Assembly: GCF_010095445.2 (NCBI RefSeq)
Contig: NZ_WFGV02000017.1
Span: forward strand, 1-64,000
DNA from: Pseudomonas sp. TNT3
GTDB lineage: Bacteria; Pseudomonadota; Gammaproteobacteria; Pseudomonadales; Pseudomonadaceae
Direction: 5' to 3'
Length of the DNA stretch: 64,000 nucleotides
Below the pieces are notes generated by a model that searched no databases, was not told the DNA's origin, and saw only the letters and a list, made by a program, of their open reading frames with translations. Positions 32,305 to 43,066 of this stretch are shown piece after piece. How positions within the stretch are numbered: position 1 is the first letter of the stretch; every line of letters begins with the position of its first letter. The translations under genes were made by a program, and so were the position numbers.

Positions 32305-35136
32305 ATGACCGACTATAAAGCCACGCTAAACCTTCCGGACACCGCCTTCCCAATGAAGGCCGGCCTGCCTCAGCGCGAACCGCAGATTCTGCAGCGCTGG
32401 GACAGCATTGGCCTGTACGGTAAGTTGCGCGAAATTGGCAAGGATCGTCCGAAGTTCGTGCTTCACGACGGTCCTCCGTACGCCAACGGCACGATTCACA
32501 TCGGTCACGCACTGAACAAGATTCTCAAGGACATGATCATCCGCTCGAAAACCCTGTCGGGTTTCGATGCGCCTTATGTTCCGGGATGGGACTGCCACGG
32601 CCTGCCGATCGAGCACAAAGTCGAAGTGACCCACGGCAAGAACCTGGGTGCGGATAAAACCCGCGAACTGTGCCGTGCCTACGCCACCGAGCAGATCGAA
32701 GGTCAGAAATCCGAATTCATCCGTCTCGGCGTGTTGGGCGACTTTGCCAATCCGTACAAGACCATGGACTTCAAAAACGAGGCGGGTGAAATCCGTGCCC
32801 TGGCGGAAATCGTCAAGGGCGGCTTCGTGTTCAAGGGCTTGAAGCCAGTGAACTGGTGCTTCGACTGCGGCTCGGCTCTTGCCGAAGCTGAAGTCGAGTA
32901 CGAGAACAAGAAGTCTGCGACCATCGACGTGGCCTTCCCGATTGCCGACGAGGCCCAACTGGCTGCGGCTTTCGGTCTGTCGTCGCTGACCAAGCCCGCT
33001 TCGATCGTGATCTGGACCACCACGCCGTGGACCATCCCCGCCAACCAGGCGCTGAACGTACACCCGGAATTCAATTACGCCCTGGTCGACGTCGGCGACA
33101 AACTGCTGGTGCTGGCTGAAGAGCTGGTCGAGTGTTGCCTGGCCCGTTACAGCCTGGAAGGTTCGGTCATCGCGACCACGACCGGTAAAGAGCTGGAACT
33201 GATCAACTTCCGTCATCCGTTCTACGATCGCCTGTCTCCCGTTTATCTGGCCGACTACGTTGAGCTGGGCGCTGGCACTGGCGTGGTTCACTCCGCCCCG
33301 GCTTACGGCGTGGACGACTTCGTGACTTGCAAGAAATACGGCATGGTCAACGATGACATCCTCAATCTGGTGCAGAGCAACGGCGTCTACGTTCCGTCGC
33401 TGGAGTTTTTCGGCGGCCAGTTCATCTGGAAAGCCAACCCGGCCATCGTCGACAAGCTGACCGAGGTCGGTGCGCTGCTGCACACCACCATCATCGAACA
33501 CAGCTATATGCACTGCTGGCGTCACAAGACTCCGCTGATCTATCGCGCCACCGCGCAATGGTTCATCGGCATGGACAAAGAGCCTGCAACTGGCGAAACC
33601 CTGCGCAAGCGGGCAATCAAAGCGATCGAAGAGACCAAGTTTGTGCCGGCCTGGGGCCAGGCGCGCCTGCACTCGATGATTGCCAACCGTCCTGACTGGT
33701 GCATTTCCCGTCAACGCAACTGGGGCGTGCCGATTCCGTTTTTCCTGAACAAGGAAAGCGGCGAGCTGCACCCACGTACCGTTGAACTGATGGAAGAAGT
33801 CGCCAAGCGCGTAGAAGTCGAAGGCATCGAAGCCTGGTTCAAGATGGACGCTGCCGAACTGCTCGGTGACGAAGCGCCGCAGTACGACAAGATCAGTGAC
33901 ACCCTCGATGTCTGGTTCGATTCAGGCACCACGCATTGGCACGTCCTGCGCGGTTCGCATCCGATGGGCCACGAAACCGGCCCGCGTGCCGACCTGTACC
34001 TCGAAGGCTCCGACCAGCACCGCGGGTGGTTCCACTCCTCGCTGCTGACCGGTTGTGCAATCGACAATCACGCGCCATACCGCGAACTGCTGACTCACGG
34101 CTTCACTGTCGACGAGTCCGGCCGCAAAATGTCCAAGTCCCTGGGCAACGTGATCGCGCCGCAAAAAGTCAACGACACCCTGGGCGCAGACATCATGCGT
34201 CTGTGGGTGGCTTCCACCGATTACTCGGGTGAAATGGCGGTTTCCGAGCAGATTCTGCAGCGCAGCGCGGACGCTTACCGGCGTATCCGTAACACCGCTC
34301 GCTTCCTGCTTTCCAACCTGACCGGTTTCAACCCGGCCACCGATATCCTGCCGGCCGAAGAAATGCTGGCACTGGATCGTTGGGCCGTGGACCGTACCTT
34401 GCTGCTGCAGCGCGAGCTGCAAGAGCACTACGGCGAATACCGCTTCTGGAACGTCTACTCCAAGATCCATAACTTCTGCGTGCAGGAGTTGGGCGGTTTC
34501 TACCTCGACATCATCAAGGACCGTCAGTACACCACTGGCGCCAACAGCAAGGCTCGCCGTTCAGCGCAAACCGCGCTGTACCACATCTCCGAAGCGCTGG
34601 TGCGCTGGATCGCGCCGATCCTGGCGTTCACCGCTGATGAACTGTGGGAATACCTGCCGGGCGAGCGTAACGAATCGGTGATGCTCAACACCTGGTACGA
34701 AGGCCTGACCGAGTTGCCGGAAAATGTTGAATTGGGCCGCGCCTACTGGGAGCGGATCATGGCGGTGAAGGTAGCGGTCAACAAGGAAATGGAAATCCAG
34801 CGCGCGGCCAAGGCTGTCGGTGGCAACCTGCAAGCCGAAGTCACGCTGTTTGCCGAAGAGGCGTTGAGCGCCGACCTGGCCAAGCTCAGCAACGAACTGC
34901 GCTTTGTGCTGATCACCTCGACCGCCAGCGTTGCACCTTTCGTGCAGGCACCGGCCGACGCGGTGGTCACCGAAGTCAGCGGTCTGAAGCTTAAAGTGGT
35001 CAAGTCGAGCTTCGCCAAGTGCGCCCGTTGCTGGCACTGCCGTGAAGACGTTGGCGTGAACCCGGAGCATCCGGAAATCTGCGGTCGTTGTGTCGACAAC
35101 ATCAGCGGCGCTGGCGAGGTTCGCCACTATGCCTAA
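32305..35136 (+). CDS. ileS: Isoleucyl-tRNA synthetase
   Basis: 943-aa class I synthetase charging tRNA-Ile. Catalytic motifs [17 protein letters not shown] (HIGH near residue 60) and KMSKSLGN (near 605). A CP1 editing domain lies between ([16 protein letters not shown]), and a C-terminal zinc site has [12 protein letters not shown] and CGRCVDN. This is the normal housekeeping form; nothing suggests the mupirocin-resistant type. The start abuts ribF, and lspA overlaps the 3' end by 8 bp. Confidence 0.98.
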   Translation: MTDYKATLNLPDTAFPMKAGLPQREPQILQRWDSIGLYGKLREIGKDRPKFVLHDGPPYANGTIHIGHALNKILKDMIIRSKTLSGFDAPYVPGWDCHGLPIEHKVEVTHGKNLGADKTRELCRAYATEQIEGQKSEFIRLGVLGDFANPYKTMDFKNEAGEIRALAEIVKGGFVFKGLKPVNWCFDCGSALAEAEVEYENKKSATIDVAFPIADEAQLAAAFGLSSLTKPASIVIWTTTPWTIPANQALNVHPEFNYALVDVGDKLLVLAEELVECCLARYSLEGSVIATTTGKELELINFRHPFYDRLSPVYLADYVELGAGTGVVHSAPAYGVDDFVTCKKYGMVNDDILNLVQSNGVYVPSLEFFGGQFIWKANPAIVDKLTEVGALLHTTIIEHSYMHCWRHKTPLIYRATAQWFIGMDKEPATGETLRKRAIKAIEETKFVPAWGQARLHSMIANRPDWCISRQRNWGVPIPFFLNKESGELHPRTVELMEEVAKRVEVEGIEAWFKMDAAELLGDEAPQYDKISDTLDVWFDSGTTHWHVLRGSHPMGHETGPRADLYLEGSDQHRGWFHSSLLTGCAIDNHAPYRELLTHGFTVDESGRKMSKSLGNVIAPQKVNDTLGADIMRLWVASTDYSGEMAVSEQILQRSADAYRRIRNTARFLLSNLTGFNPATDILPAEEMLALDRWAVDRTLLLQRELQEHYGEYRFWNVYSKIHNFCVQELGGFYLDIIKDRQYTTGANSKARRSAQTALYHISEALVRWIAPILAFTADELWEYLPGERNESVMLNTWYEGLTELPENVELGRAYWERIMAVKVAVNKEMEIQRAAKAVGGNLQAEVTLFAEEALSADLAKLSNELRFVLITSTASVAPFVQAPADAVVTEVSGLKLKVVKSSFAKCARCWHCREDVGVNPEHPEICGRCVDNISGAGEVRHYA

Positions 35137-35641
35137 TGGCGTTGGTCGTTTCGGACGACTGAGCTGGCTCTGGTTGAGCTTGCTGGTTCTGGTCATTGAC
35201 CAGGCCAGCAAGTTCTACTTCGAAGGCTCGCTGAGCATGTACCAGCAAATCGTGGTGATCCCCGATTACTTCAGCTGGACCCTGGCTTACAACACGGGCG
35301 CTGCGTTCAGCTTCCTGGCCGACAGCTCCGGCTGGCAGCGCTGGCTGTTTGCGTTGATCGCGATTGTGGTCAGTGCCGTGCTGGTGGTCTGGCTCAAGCG
35401 GCTGGGGCGCAACGAAACCTGGCTGGCGGTTGCGCTGGCCCTGGTGCTCGGTGGCGCGCTGGGCAATCTGTATGACCGCATTGCCTTGGGCCATGTGATC
35501 GATTTCATCCTGGTGCATTGGCAGAACCGCTGGTATTTCCCGGCGTTCAACTTTGCCGACAGTGCTATTACTGTCGGTGCCGTGATGCTTGCACTGGATA
35601 TGTTCAAAAGTAAAAAGACCGGAGAAGCCGTTCATGACTGA
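35129..35641 (+). CDS. lspA: Prolipoprotein signal peptidase (signal peptidase II)
   Basis: 170-aa inner-membrane aspartyl protease that cleaves lipoprotein signal peptides; it serves the lipoproteins in this window (BamD and others). Four helices; [20 protein letters not shown], and the catalytic Asp pair in [15 protein letters not shown] and [12 protein letters not shown] chose ATG 35129; it overlaps ileS by 8 bp, and fkpB overlaps its end by 8 bp, so coupling is likely. Confidence 0.97.
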   Translation: MPNGVGRFGRLSWLWLSLLVLVIDQASKFYFEGSLSMYQQIVVIPDYFSWTLAYNTGAAFSFLADSSGWQRWLFALIAIVVSAVLVVWLKRLGRNETWLAVALALVLGGALGNLYDRIALGHVIDFILVHWQNRWYFPAFNFADSAITVGAVMLALDMFKSKKTGEAVHD

Positions 35642-36086
35642 ACACGTATTGGCTGAGCAACGCATCCGCCAGAACACGGAAGTCACCTTGCACTTCGCAC
35701 TGCGCCTGGAGAACGGCGACACTGTCGACAGCACCTTCGACAAAGCGCCGGCGACCTTCAAGGTCGGTGATGGCAACCTGTTGCCAGGGTTCGAAGCAGC
35801 ACTGTTTGGCTTCAAGGCGGGCGACAAGCGTACGCTGGCGATTGCGCCGGAAAACGCGTTTGGCCAGCCCAACCCGCAAAATGTGCAGATCATTCCGCGC
35901 TCGCAGTTCCAGGACATGGACCTGTCTCCGGGCTTGTTGGTGATCTTCAACGATGCGGCGAATACCGAGTTGCCGGGCGTGGTGAAAGAGTTCGATGATG
36001 AGCAGGTGACCATCGACTTCAACCATCCGTTGGCTGGCAAGACATTGACGTTTGACGTTGAGATCATCAGCGTTACGTCGCTGTAA
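35634..36086 (+). CDS. fkpB: FKBP-type peptidyl-prolyl isomerase FkpB (SlpA-like)
   Basis: 150 aa, SlyD/FkpB type: TEVTLHFALRLENGDTVDSTFD, LLPGFEAALFGFKAGDKRTLAI, then an inserted-flap segment and ELPGVVKEFDDEQVTIDFNHPLAGKTL. No metal-binding His-rich tail, which separates it from SlyD. Position between lspA and ispH is the same as in E. coli. Start at 35634 overlaps lspA. Confidence 0.94.
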   Translation: MTEHVLAEQRIRQNTEVTLHFALRLENGDTVDSTFDKAPATFKVGDGNLLPGFEAALFGFKAGDKRTLAIAPENAFGQPNPQNVQIIPRSQFQDMDLSPGLLVIFNDAANTELPGVVKEFDDEQVTIDFNHPLAGKTLTFDVEIISVTSL

Positions 36087-36139
36087 CTGACCGAACACGG
36101 CTCGCGATAACATACGTTCTTTCTGAATCTACGCGGTGT

Positions 36140-36244
36140 CCTGTAGGAGCGAGCTTGCTCGCGATGATCGTTAACGATAACGCGTTTGTTCTGAATTAAC
36201 GCGGTGTCCTGAAGTCCATCGCGAGCAAGCTCGCTCCTACATAG
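36140..36244. repeat. REP inverted pair with a flanking direct repeat
   Basis: Arms CCTGTAGGAGCGAGCTTGCT (36140) and AGCAAGCTCGCTCCTACATA (to 36244) around a longer spacer. The segment TTCTGAATCTACGCGGTGTC (36121) recurs as TTCTGAATTAACGCGGTGTC (36189), so the left flank was duplicated into the spacer. Lies between fkpB and ispH. Confidence 0.9.
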
Positions 36245-36264
36245 GGCAAGACACGAGGCACAGC

Positions 36265-37212
36265 ATGCAAATCAAACTCGCCAATCCCCGTGGCTTCTGC
36301 GCCGGTGTGGACCGGGCGATCGAAATCGTCAACCGCGCCCTGGAAGTTTTCGGGCCGCCGATCTATGTGCGCCACGAAGTGGTGCATAACAAATTCGTCG
36401 TTGAAGACCTGCGGGCTCGCGGGGCGATCTTCGTCGAAGAACTGGATCAGGTGCCGGATGACGTCATCGTGATCTTCAGTGCCCACGGCGTCTCCCAGGC
36501 GGTCCGTACCGAGGCCGCAGGCCGCGGCCTGAAGGTGTTCGACGCAACGTGCCCGCTGGTCACCAAGGTGCATATCGAAGTTGCACGCTATAGCCGTGAC
36601 GGGCGCGAATGCATCCTCATCGGCCACGCCGGTCACCCGGAAGTCGAAGGCACCATGGGTCAGTACGATGGCAGCAATGGTGGTGCGATCTACCTGGTCG
36701 AAGACGAAAAAGATGTCGCCGCGCTGCAAGTGAGCAATCCTGAAAGGCTCGCGTTCGTGACCCAGACCACGCTCTCCATGGACGATACCAGTCGTGTCAT
36801 TGACGCTCTGCGTGCGCGTTTCCCGGCGATCGGTGGTCCACGCAAGGACGACATCTGCTACGCCACGCAAAACCGGCAGGACGCGGTCAAGCAATTGGCT
36901 GATGAATGTGACGTGGTGTTGGTAGTCGGCAGCCCTAACAGCTCCAACTCCAATCGCCTGCGTGAACTGGCTGAACGCATGGCGACTCCGGCCTACTTGA
37001 TCGACGGCGCCGAAGACCTGCAAAAGAGCTGGTTCGACGGTGTCGAGCGGATCGGCATTACTGCCGGCGCCTCCGCACCGGAAGTACTGGTGCGTGGTGT
37101 GATCCAGCAGTTGCAGGCGTGGGGTGCTACCGGTGCCGATGAATTGGCCGGGCGCGAGGAAAACATCACGTTCTCCATGCCCAAGGAATTACGCGTCCGC
37201 TCCCTTCTCTGA
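36265..37212 (+). CDS. ispH: 4-hydroxy-3-methylbut-2-enyl diphosphate reductase
   Basis: Last step of the MEP isoprenoid pathway, forming IPP and DMAPP. 315 aa, Fe-S enzyme with three conserved Cys: [11 protein letters not shown] (Cys12), [10 protein letters not shown] (near 96) and [11 protein letters not shown] (near 198). Also [10 protein letters not shown] and SAHGVS. Its last 24 bases overlap the 3' end of the convergent pseudopilin gene. It feeds ispB earlier in the window. Confidence 0.97.
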   Translation: MQIKLANPRGFCAGVDRAIEIVNRALEVFGPPIYVRHEVVHNKFVVEDLRARGAIFVEELDQVPDDVIVIFSAHGVSQAVRTEAAGRGLKVFDATCPLVTKVHIEVARYSRDGRECILIGHAGHPEVEGTMGQYDGSNGGAIYLVEDEKDVAALQVSNPERLAFVTQTTLSMDDTSRVIDALRARFPAIGGPRKDDICYATQNRQDAVKQLADECDVVLVVGSPNSSNSNRLRELAERMATPAYLIDGAEDLQKSWFDGVERIGITAGASAPEVLVRGVIQQLQAWGATGADELAGREENITFSMPKELRVRSLL

Positions 37213-37731
37213 GTCTTCTCCTCCCACGCATAACGTCTGTGCAGTTTTATCACTGCGCAGGCTGACGCGGCCGTTGGAAGCCAGCACCACCTGGTGTTGG
37301 CTTACCGGCTCGCTGATTGCACACACATGTAATGTTCCATTTTGAAATCCTCTACTTGCTGGTCTGCCAAGACCGGTGAATCGTATGGATGTCGTAACAT
37401 GCGTGTTGCCGACAATCGGCGCGCCAATGCCACTTTGACGCTCGATCAACACCGGATTGTCGCTGTCCTCATACCCCTTGCCGCTGACGTCCAAAATGAT
37501 TCGCCACCCCTGGCTCCAATCGCCATTGATGCCGTGAATCATCACTGTCTGATTGCGCGTGATCGCCTCGCTTCGCGCGCTGCGTACACCGGCGACCAAA
37601 CTCTTCGCCGCTTCTTCGCGTTGGTTCGATTCGGTAAGTGCTGCGAACGCCGGACTGACCAGCGACAGAACAATCCCGGCAATCGTCAGTCCCATAAGCA
37701 GTTCGATCAGGCTGAAACCTTGTTGGCGCAT
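37189..37731 (-). CDS. GspH/FimT-type pseudopilin
   Basis: 180 aa from ATG 37731 (GGAGAT site upstream). Type III signal [27 protein letters not shown]: cleavage after Gly5, Glu at mature position 5. The body ([26 protein letters not shown]) fits FimT/GspH. In P. aeruginosa fimT runs with the minor pilin genes; here it faces the other way, 130 bp from fimU, and overlaps ispH by 24 bp. It should be processed by PilD. Role in the pilus tip or DNA uptake is inferred. Confidence 0.9.
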   Translation of the reverse strand: MRQQGFSLIELLMGLTIAGIVLSLVSPAFAALTESNQREEAAKSLVAGVRSARSEAITRNQTVMIHGINGDWSQGWRIILDVSGKGYEDSDNPVLIERQSGIGAPIVGNTHVTTSIRFTGLGRPASRGFQNGTLHVCAISEPVSQHQVVLASNGRVSLRSDKTAQTLCVGGEDSEKGADA

Positions 37732-37861
37732 GACATCTCCCTCCCTGGAGTGTGGTGACACGCACATTCGAGCGCGACTAATGGCAAAACAACCCTACAT
37801 CTGCCGGCTGAATGCTCTAGCGTGTAACAGCAGGTATAGCCGACGGCAACGGAGGGCATCG

Positions 37862-38335
37862 ATGGATCATCGTACAAAAGGTTTCACGCTGATCGAGTTG
37901 TTGGTCGCGCTCGCCATCTTTCTGATCCTGATCACGCTGGCGGTACCGGCGTTCACCAGTTCGGTTCAAGGGACCAAGGCTGATACCGAGATCGGTGACC
38001 TGCGACGCGCTTTGAATTTCGCGCGACTGGAGGCGATCGACCGGGGCATCACCACACGGGTTCGTCCGACGGCGGGTGGTAGTGTCTGGACCGGCGAATT
38101 GACGGTGTACGACGGTATTGGCACGCCCGCCAATGTATTGCGGGTTGTTCCCGCAATAAGCAGCGGCGCGACTCTGACGCTACCCTCAGGAGTGACCGCC
38201 ATCGATTTCAACAACCTTGGCGGGTTGTCGGCACCTTCCACTGCGGTGGCGATCAGCTATGCGCTGGGCGCGCAAAGCAGGACACTGAATGTGTGTTTGA
38301 ACGGACGAATCATATTGAGCGGAAATTGCGGATGA
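37862..38335 (+). CDS. fimU: Minor pilin FimU
   Basis: 157 aa, first gene of the minor pilin operon. Signal MDHRTKG/FTLIELLVALAIFLILITLAVP, cleavage after Gly7, Glu at +5. The GspH-type body has ADTEIGDLRRALNFARLEAIDRG and a C-terminal Cys pair (NVCLNGRIILSGNCG). FimU links the PilVWX-PilY1 tip complex to the fibre in P. aeruginosa. Start fixed by GGAGG 9 bases upstream. The stop overlaps pilV (ATGA). Confidence 0.9.
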   Translation: MDHRTKGFTLIELLVALAIFLILITLAVPAFTSSVQGTKADTEIGDLRRALNFARLEAIDRGITTRVRPTAGGSVWTGELTVYDGIGTPANVLRVVPAISSGATLTLPSGVTAIDFNNLGGLSAPSTAVAISYALGAQSRTLNVCLNGRIILSGNCG

Positions 38336-38781
38336 GGGGATGGAGCAAACGCGCACAGGAAGGCACGACGCTGATTGAAGTCCTGGTTGCGATGTTGATT
38401 CTGGCTGTGGGCCTGTTGGGGGCGGCGGCCATTCAACTCAATGCGTTGAAGTACACCGACAGCTCGCGGATGACCAGTCAGGCCAGTTTTATTGCCTACG
38501 ACATGATGGATCGAATTCGCGCCAACTCGGCAGCCGATTACACGGTCACGCCACCCACCTCGGCCAACCTGAGCGTCGCCCGGGATCAGGATCTTTACGA
38601 TTTCACCACCAACATCGCCAGCGCCCTTGGCGCCACCGCCACAGGCAGCGTCGCCCTTAATCAGCGGGTATACACCATCACAATTACCTGGGATGACTCC
38701 CGAGCCGCCAACACCGCCAATGCCCGTCGCAGTTTTGTATTGACCAGTCGTGCGACCGTCGACCCGGTGTCTACACCATGA
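38332..38781 (+). CDS. pilV: Minor pilin PilV
   Basis: 149 aa, signal ...QEG/TTLIEVLVAMLILAVGLLGAAAIQL, with Thr instead of Phe/Met at +1 but Glu at +5 kept. GspI/PilV-type features include NALKYTDSSRMTSQASFIAYDMMDRIRAN. Overlaps fimU and pilW by ATGA junctions, so translation is coupled. Confidence 0.92.
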   Translation: MRGWSKRAQEGTTLIEVLVAMLILAVGLLGAAAIQLNALKYTDSSRMTSQASFIAYDMMDRIRANSAADYTVTPPTSANLSVARDQDLYDFTTNIASALGATATGSVALNQRVYTITITWDDSRAANTANARRSFVLTSRATVDPVSTP

Positions 38782-39491
38782 CCCGGCGCGACAGCGGTTT
38801 CGGCCTGGTCGAACTATTGATCGCCACGGCGTTGAGCCTGATCGTGGTGCTGGGCGTCGCGCAGATTTTTATCGCAGCCAAAAATACCTATGTCACCCAG
38901 AACAGCGCGGCCAACATGCAGGAAGATGCACGCTTCGTACTGAGCAAGATGATTCAAGAGATTCGCATGGTGGGCATGTTCGGTTGTTTGGGGACTATTA
39001 CAGAGGCTGTTCCGGGCAGCGACTTCAACACCCATCAAATCACGCCCATCAGTTGGGACAACGCCAACCTTAAACTCACGCTCGTGACCGCTGATGTTGG
39101 GGGGAGCGGGGGGACGCCGACCTGGACTGTGATTTCCGACTGCCGAAGTACCGCGACGGCCTACCCCCAGACCAGGGCACCTGCCTCAGGGCAGCTGGCG
39201 TTTCCGATTCGACGATTGATCTATAGCCTGAAAAATGGACAGCTGACGATGGGGGCGGGAATTGGTTCGCCGACTCAGTATGTGCTCGTGGATAACGTCA
39301 GCGCGTTCAATGTGAGCTTTGGCCTCGCCAGTTCTGCCACGGAGGCTGCTGCCTCCAGTTACAGCAGTAATCCTTCAGACCCCGCGCGAATCCGCAGCGT
39401 GCGACTGACGTTGACGCTCACGGACCCCGACAAGCGGGTACGCGATCAAACCTTCAACGTGGTTGCCGCCTTGCGCAACCGCTTGCCATGA
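38778..39491 (+). CDS. pilW: Minor pilin PilW
   Basis: 237 aa. Signal MTRRDSG/FGLVELLIATALSLIVVLGVAQIF; the +5 Glu is present (FGLVE). The rest has QNSAANMQEDARFVLSKMIQEIRMVG and a Cys near FGCLG. Part of the priming tip complex. ATGA overlap with pilV; the stop overlaps an upstream in-frame ATG of pilX. Confidence 0.92.
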   Translation: MTRRDSGFGLVELLIATALSLIVVLGVAQIFIAAKNTYVTQNSAANMQEDARFVLSKMIQEIRMVGMFGCLGTITEAVPGSDFNTHQITPISWDNANLKLTLVTADVGGSGGTPTWTVISDCRSTATAYPQTRAPASGQLAFPIRRLIYSLKNGQLTMGAGIGSPTQYVLVDNVSAFNVSFGLASSATEAAASSYSSNPSDPARIRSVRLTLTLTDPDKRVRDQTFNVVAALRNRLP

Positions 39492-39502
39492 GAGGAGGGC
39501 CG

Positions 39503-39985
39503 ATGAGTTTTTCTGCAGTCACCCCTCAATCCCAGCGCGGCATGGCGCTACTGATTAGCCTGGTATTCCTGTTGTTGTTAACACTGATCGGTATTTCCTC
39601 GATGCAGAACGCCACCCTGCAGGAAAAAATGGCGACCAGCGTGTCCTTGCGCAATCAATCGTTCCAGAATGCCGAAGCGGCATTGCGCATCGGCGAAAGT
39701 GCCGTGCAGCTGGACACTTATTCATTGGCGGTTTGCAGTGGAACCGTCCCATGCGCACCACCCGCGGAGTCATCAACTATTAACGGCGCCGGGTTCAATG
39801 CGACCTCCGGTGTCACCTGGGTCGCGGCCGGCAGCGGCTTCTATGGCGTACAGAACCTTGGCACCACCTTGAATGCCGTGAATGTGCCGAGCAACACCTC
39901 GGCGACGTTGTACCGGGTCACGGCAGTGGCCGTGGTGGGCAACAACGTTCGCAGTGTGGTGGAGAGCATCTATGCGAAGTACTGA
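39503..39985 (+). CDS. pilX: Minor pilin PilX
   Basis: 160 aa from ATG 39503, preferred over 39488 because GGAGG stands 8 bases upstream. SQRG/MALLISLVFLLLLTLIGISS: cleaved after Gly, Met at +1, and Ser instead of Glu at +5 region, typical of GspK/PilX proteins that cap the fibre. MQNATLQEKMATSVSLRNQSFQNAEAAL is the family motif. Overlaps pilY1 by 14 bp. Confidence 0.92.
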   Translation: MSFSAVTPQSQRGMALLISLVFLLLLTLIGISSMQNATLQEKMATSVSLRNQSFQNAEAALRIGESAVQLDTYSLAVCSGTVPCAPPAESSTINGAGFNATSGVTWVAAGSGFYGVQNLGTTLNAVNVPSNTSATLYRVTAVAVVGNNVRSVVESIYAKY

Positions 39986-42900
39986 GAGGCGCGCCGGGTG
40001 GTGGCAAATACTGTGCGGCGCGCTGCTGGGTTTGTATCTCTCGGCACCGGCCTATGCGTTTACGCCTTCCGACTCACCGTTGTTGAGTGCGGCGGCCGTG
40101 GCGCCGAATGTGATGCTGCTGATCGACGACTCAGGCAGCATGAACAACATCATTTACGCTGCTGCCTTCGACCCGACGGCGAACTGGACACCGGCCCGCG
40201 AGTGCAACGTATTCCTGGGTTTATGCTTGAGTTCGTCCGCGATTACGGGGGATTCGATCTTTCTCTCGAGCCTGGCCACGTCAGGCTGTTCAAGCGGCTA
40301 CAACGCTTTTTATAACAACTCACTGGCGCCCCTGTGCATCAAGTTGCCTGACCCGGCGGGGAACGGCGATACACGGTATTCGGGGGACTACATTTCCTAC
40401 GTGGTCGGTTTGGCGAATGGGCAGAGAACCGACTTTTCAACCGCCAGTTCCCCCATTTCCATCGACTCGCGCATCAGTGTTGCGCGAAATGTATCAACCG
40501 CTTTGGTCAGGGCGAATCGCACGCTGCGCATCGGGCTTGCAACCTTCAATGCGGTCAACAGCAACAACCGCGGCAATGGTGGTTACATCGCCGTCCCCAT
40601 CGACGATCTGACGACAGATGCAAAATTCAAGACGCTGACCGATTCAATCGCGGCCTTGGGTGCCGTGGCGAACACGCCACTGGCAGAAACCTACTACGAA
40701 GTCACCCGTTACATGCGCGGTTTGGCTCCGTACTACAACACCACGCCCAGCCTGTACACGAGCCCGATCCAGTATCGCTGCCAGAAAAACTATGGGGTGG
40801 TGATCACCGATGGATTGCCAACCTACGACCGCACTTTTCCCACAAATGACCCTCAAGCCATTGCCCAAGGCGGCCCCCGACTGCCGAACTGGGACGGCAT
40901 CAACAACGATGGCGATAACCCGCTGGGCGGCGACGACGAAGGTGATTCGCTGTTTCTGGATGACATCGCCAAGTTTGCCTTCGACATCGACATGCGCTCG
41001 ACCGGTGTCGATCTGGCGAAAAAAAGCTGGGACGCGACGGACTTTCCCAAGCAGAACATGAACACCTACACCGTGGGCTTCACCACCGCCAATCAGATGC
41101 TGGAGGATGCCGCGAGGTACGGTCAGGGCAAGTATTACCTGGCAACCGACAGTACTGGCCTGACCACCGCGCTGTCATCGGCGTTGAGCGACATTACCTC
41201 CAAGGCGGGTTCAGGGGGCAGCGGCACCACCAGCAGCGCGATCGTCGGGTCGGGTTCCTCGTACTACCAGACCAGCTACGACCCCAAAGACTGGCGCGGC
41301 ACAATCAAAGCGTTCGGCTTCACTTCTGCAGGCGCGGTGGATACATCTTCGGTGCTCTGGACCACGGACAAGGCCATTGTCCCCGGCGCAACGGCACCCA
41401 CTTACCAGTCCTGGAACTCCCTTAACAATACGCCCGTGACATTGGCGTTCACGAATTTCTCTCCCGCTCAGCAAACAGTCCTCAACCAGGGACTGCCCAC
41501 CAACATAGGCGGCGGCGATCTGGTGGAGTGGAGCAAGGGGACGAACAAAGCAGGGCTGAGGGTACGAAGCGTTTTGCTCGGCGACGTCATCAATTCGCCA
41601 CTGGTACTCGCTTCGTCCTCGGAGAAAACCGCCTCGGATTTATCGGGTAATTCGAGCTACACCACCTATCTGGCCAAGAAGGCCCAGAATATGACTACCA
41701 GTCTGGTGGTGAACGGCAACGATGGTTTTGTCAGCGTCATCAATGCAAACAATGGCGCCCGACGTTATGCCTACATGCCCTCCAGTGTGTTGCCATCGCT
41801 GCGTAACATTGCCGATGTCGCTTACATCAATGGCGTCAGCCACAAATTCCTGGTGGACGGTCAGGTAGGTGTGTTCGACGCCCAACTCGACAGTGACTGG
41901 AAAACCCTGGCGCTGGGCGGAACAGGTGCCGGTGGCCGGACGTATTACGCGTTGCAGTTGTTTGATGCTTCGCCCAACAACACTCCCAAGGCGTTATGGG
42001 AGATCAGCGCGCCGGCCACGGCAAGCCCGTCGAATGCTTTCAACGATCTGGGTTACGCCTACGCCCGTCCCGAGGTAGCACGCCTTGATGATGGTCGCTG
42101 GGCGGCGTTTATCTCAAACGGTTATGGCAGCAATTCGGGTGTGGCGGCGTTGTACGTCGTCGATATCCGCAACGGCTCGCTGATCAGGAAGATCGTGGTC
42201 GACAGTACCGAAACCACGAACGGCCTGTCCTCGGTGAAGCTCAAGGTCAACTCCCAGAACGTGGTGCAGGCGGCTTATGGTGGCGACCTGAAAGGACGGC
42301 TGTGGAAGTTTGATTTGAGCAGTACAAGTCCCGATGCATGGGGCGTGGCGTTCTCCGGTAAACCGTTATTTACCACCGCCGGGGGCGCCACCCAACCGAT
42401 CACTGCACAGCCGTTGCTCGCGGACAATTCCCAGGGCGGCAAAGTGGTATTTTTCGGCACCGGAAAATTCAACGAAACCGCCGATAAAACCAATAAGGAC
42501 CTGCAGGCGTTTTATGCGGTGTGGGACGCAGATGGCGGCTCCGGGCAGATCACCACCGCGAGCCTGCAAGCTCAATCTGTCACGGGTGTGTTCTCGGGAA
42601 GTTCGGGACAGTTCATCACCACAAGCCAGAACGACGTGACCTATCCGGCGGAGAAGGGCTGGTATTTGCCGTTGGTCTATAACAGTGCCCTGACCGGTGA
42701 ACGGGTGATCAATCAGGCCGCTTTGGTGTTGGGGCGGATCGTCTTTACCACGGCCAGTGTCGACACCACCGACCCTTGCGCCAGTTTTGGCACGGGCAAA
42801 CTGGTCGAACTCGATGCGTTCAGCGGTAAGATGCTCAACTACGCGGTACTCGACACCAACGGTGACGGGTTGGTTGACGGCACGGACACGATTTCCAGCG

Positions 42901-43052
42901 GCGTGATCTTCACGGGCGGAATGCCGGTGCTCAACGCCATCGTCAACGGCGGCGCCCGCAAGATCGTGAACGACTCCAGCGGAACGCCAACGACGCTGGT
43001 GGAAAAGGCCGGCGGCGGCAGCCGTCGCATCATGTGGCGACAAATACAGTAA
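39972..43052 (+). CDS. pilY1: PilY1-like tip adhesin (vWA + beta-propeller)
   Basis: 1026 aa from ATG 39972; signal peptide ends near residue 29 (LYLSAPAYA). The N-terminal vWA domain has a MIDAS-type LLIDDSGSMNN (DxSxS, about 50-60), TPLAETYYEVTRYMRG, VVITDGLP, and an acidic insert (INNDGDNPLGGDDEGDS, about 314-330). The C-terminal PilY1 propeller (about 460-1000) includes GNDGFVSVINANNGARRYAYMP and a Ca site DTNGDGLVDGTD (near 960). PilY1 sits at the pilus tip and acts in adhesion, mechanosensing and Ca-controlled retraction. No pilY2 follows: pilE starts 14 bp later. Confidence 0.93.
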   Translation: MRSTERRAGWWQILCGALLGLYLSAPAYAFTPSDSPLLSAAAVAPNVMLLIDDSGSMNNIIYAAAFDPTANWTPARECNVFLGLCLSSSAITGDSIFLSSLATSGCSSGYNAFYNNSLAPLCIKLPDPAGNGDTRYSGDYISYVVGLANGQRTDFSTASSPISIDSRISVARNVSTALVRANRTLRIGLATFNAVNSNNRGNGGYIAVPIDDLTTDAKFKTLTDSIAALGAVANTPLAETYYEVTRYMRGLAPYYNTTPSLYTSPIQYRCQKNYGVVITDGLPTYDRTFPTNDPQAIAQGGPRLPNWDGINNDGDNPLGGDDEGDSLFLDDIAKFAFDIDMRSTGVDLAKKSWDATDFPKQNMNTYTVGFTTANQMLEDAARYGQGKYYLATDSTGLTTALSSALSDITSKAGSGGSGTTSSAIVGSGSSYYQTSYDPKDWRGTIKAFGFTSAGAVDTSSVLWTTDKAIVPGATAPTYQSWNSLNNTPVTLAFTNFSPAQQTVLNQGLPTNIGGGDLVEWSKGTNKAGLRVRSVLLGDVINSPLVLASSSEKTASDLSGNSSYTTYLAKKAQNMTTSLVVNGNDGFVSVINANNGARRYAYMPSSVLPSLRNIADVAYINGVSHKFLVDGQVGVFDAQLDSDWKTLALGGTGAGGRTYYALQLFDASPNNTPKALWEISAPATASPSNAFNDLGYAYARPEVARLDDGRWAAFISNGYGSNSGVAALYVVDIRNGSLIRKIVVDSTETTNGLSSVKLKVNSQNVVQAAYGGDLKGRLWKFDLSSTSPDAWGVAFSGKPLFTTAGGATQPITAQPLLADNSQGGKVVFFGTGKFNETADKTNKDLQAFYAVWDADGGSGQITTASLQAQSVTGVFSGSSGQFITTSQNDVTYPAEKGWYLPLVYNSALTGERVINQAALVLGRIVFTTASVDTTDPCASFGTGKLVELDAFSGKMLNYAVLDTNGDGLVDGTDTISSGVIFTGGMPVLNAIVNGGARKIVNDSSGTPTTLVEKAGGGSRRIMWRQIQ

Positions 43053-43066
43053 GTGAGAGTTGAGGC

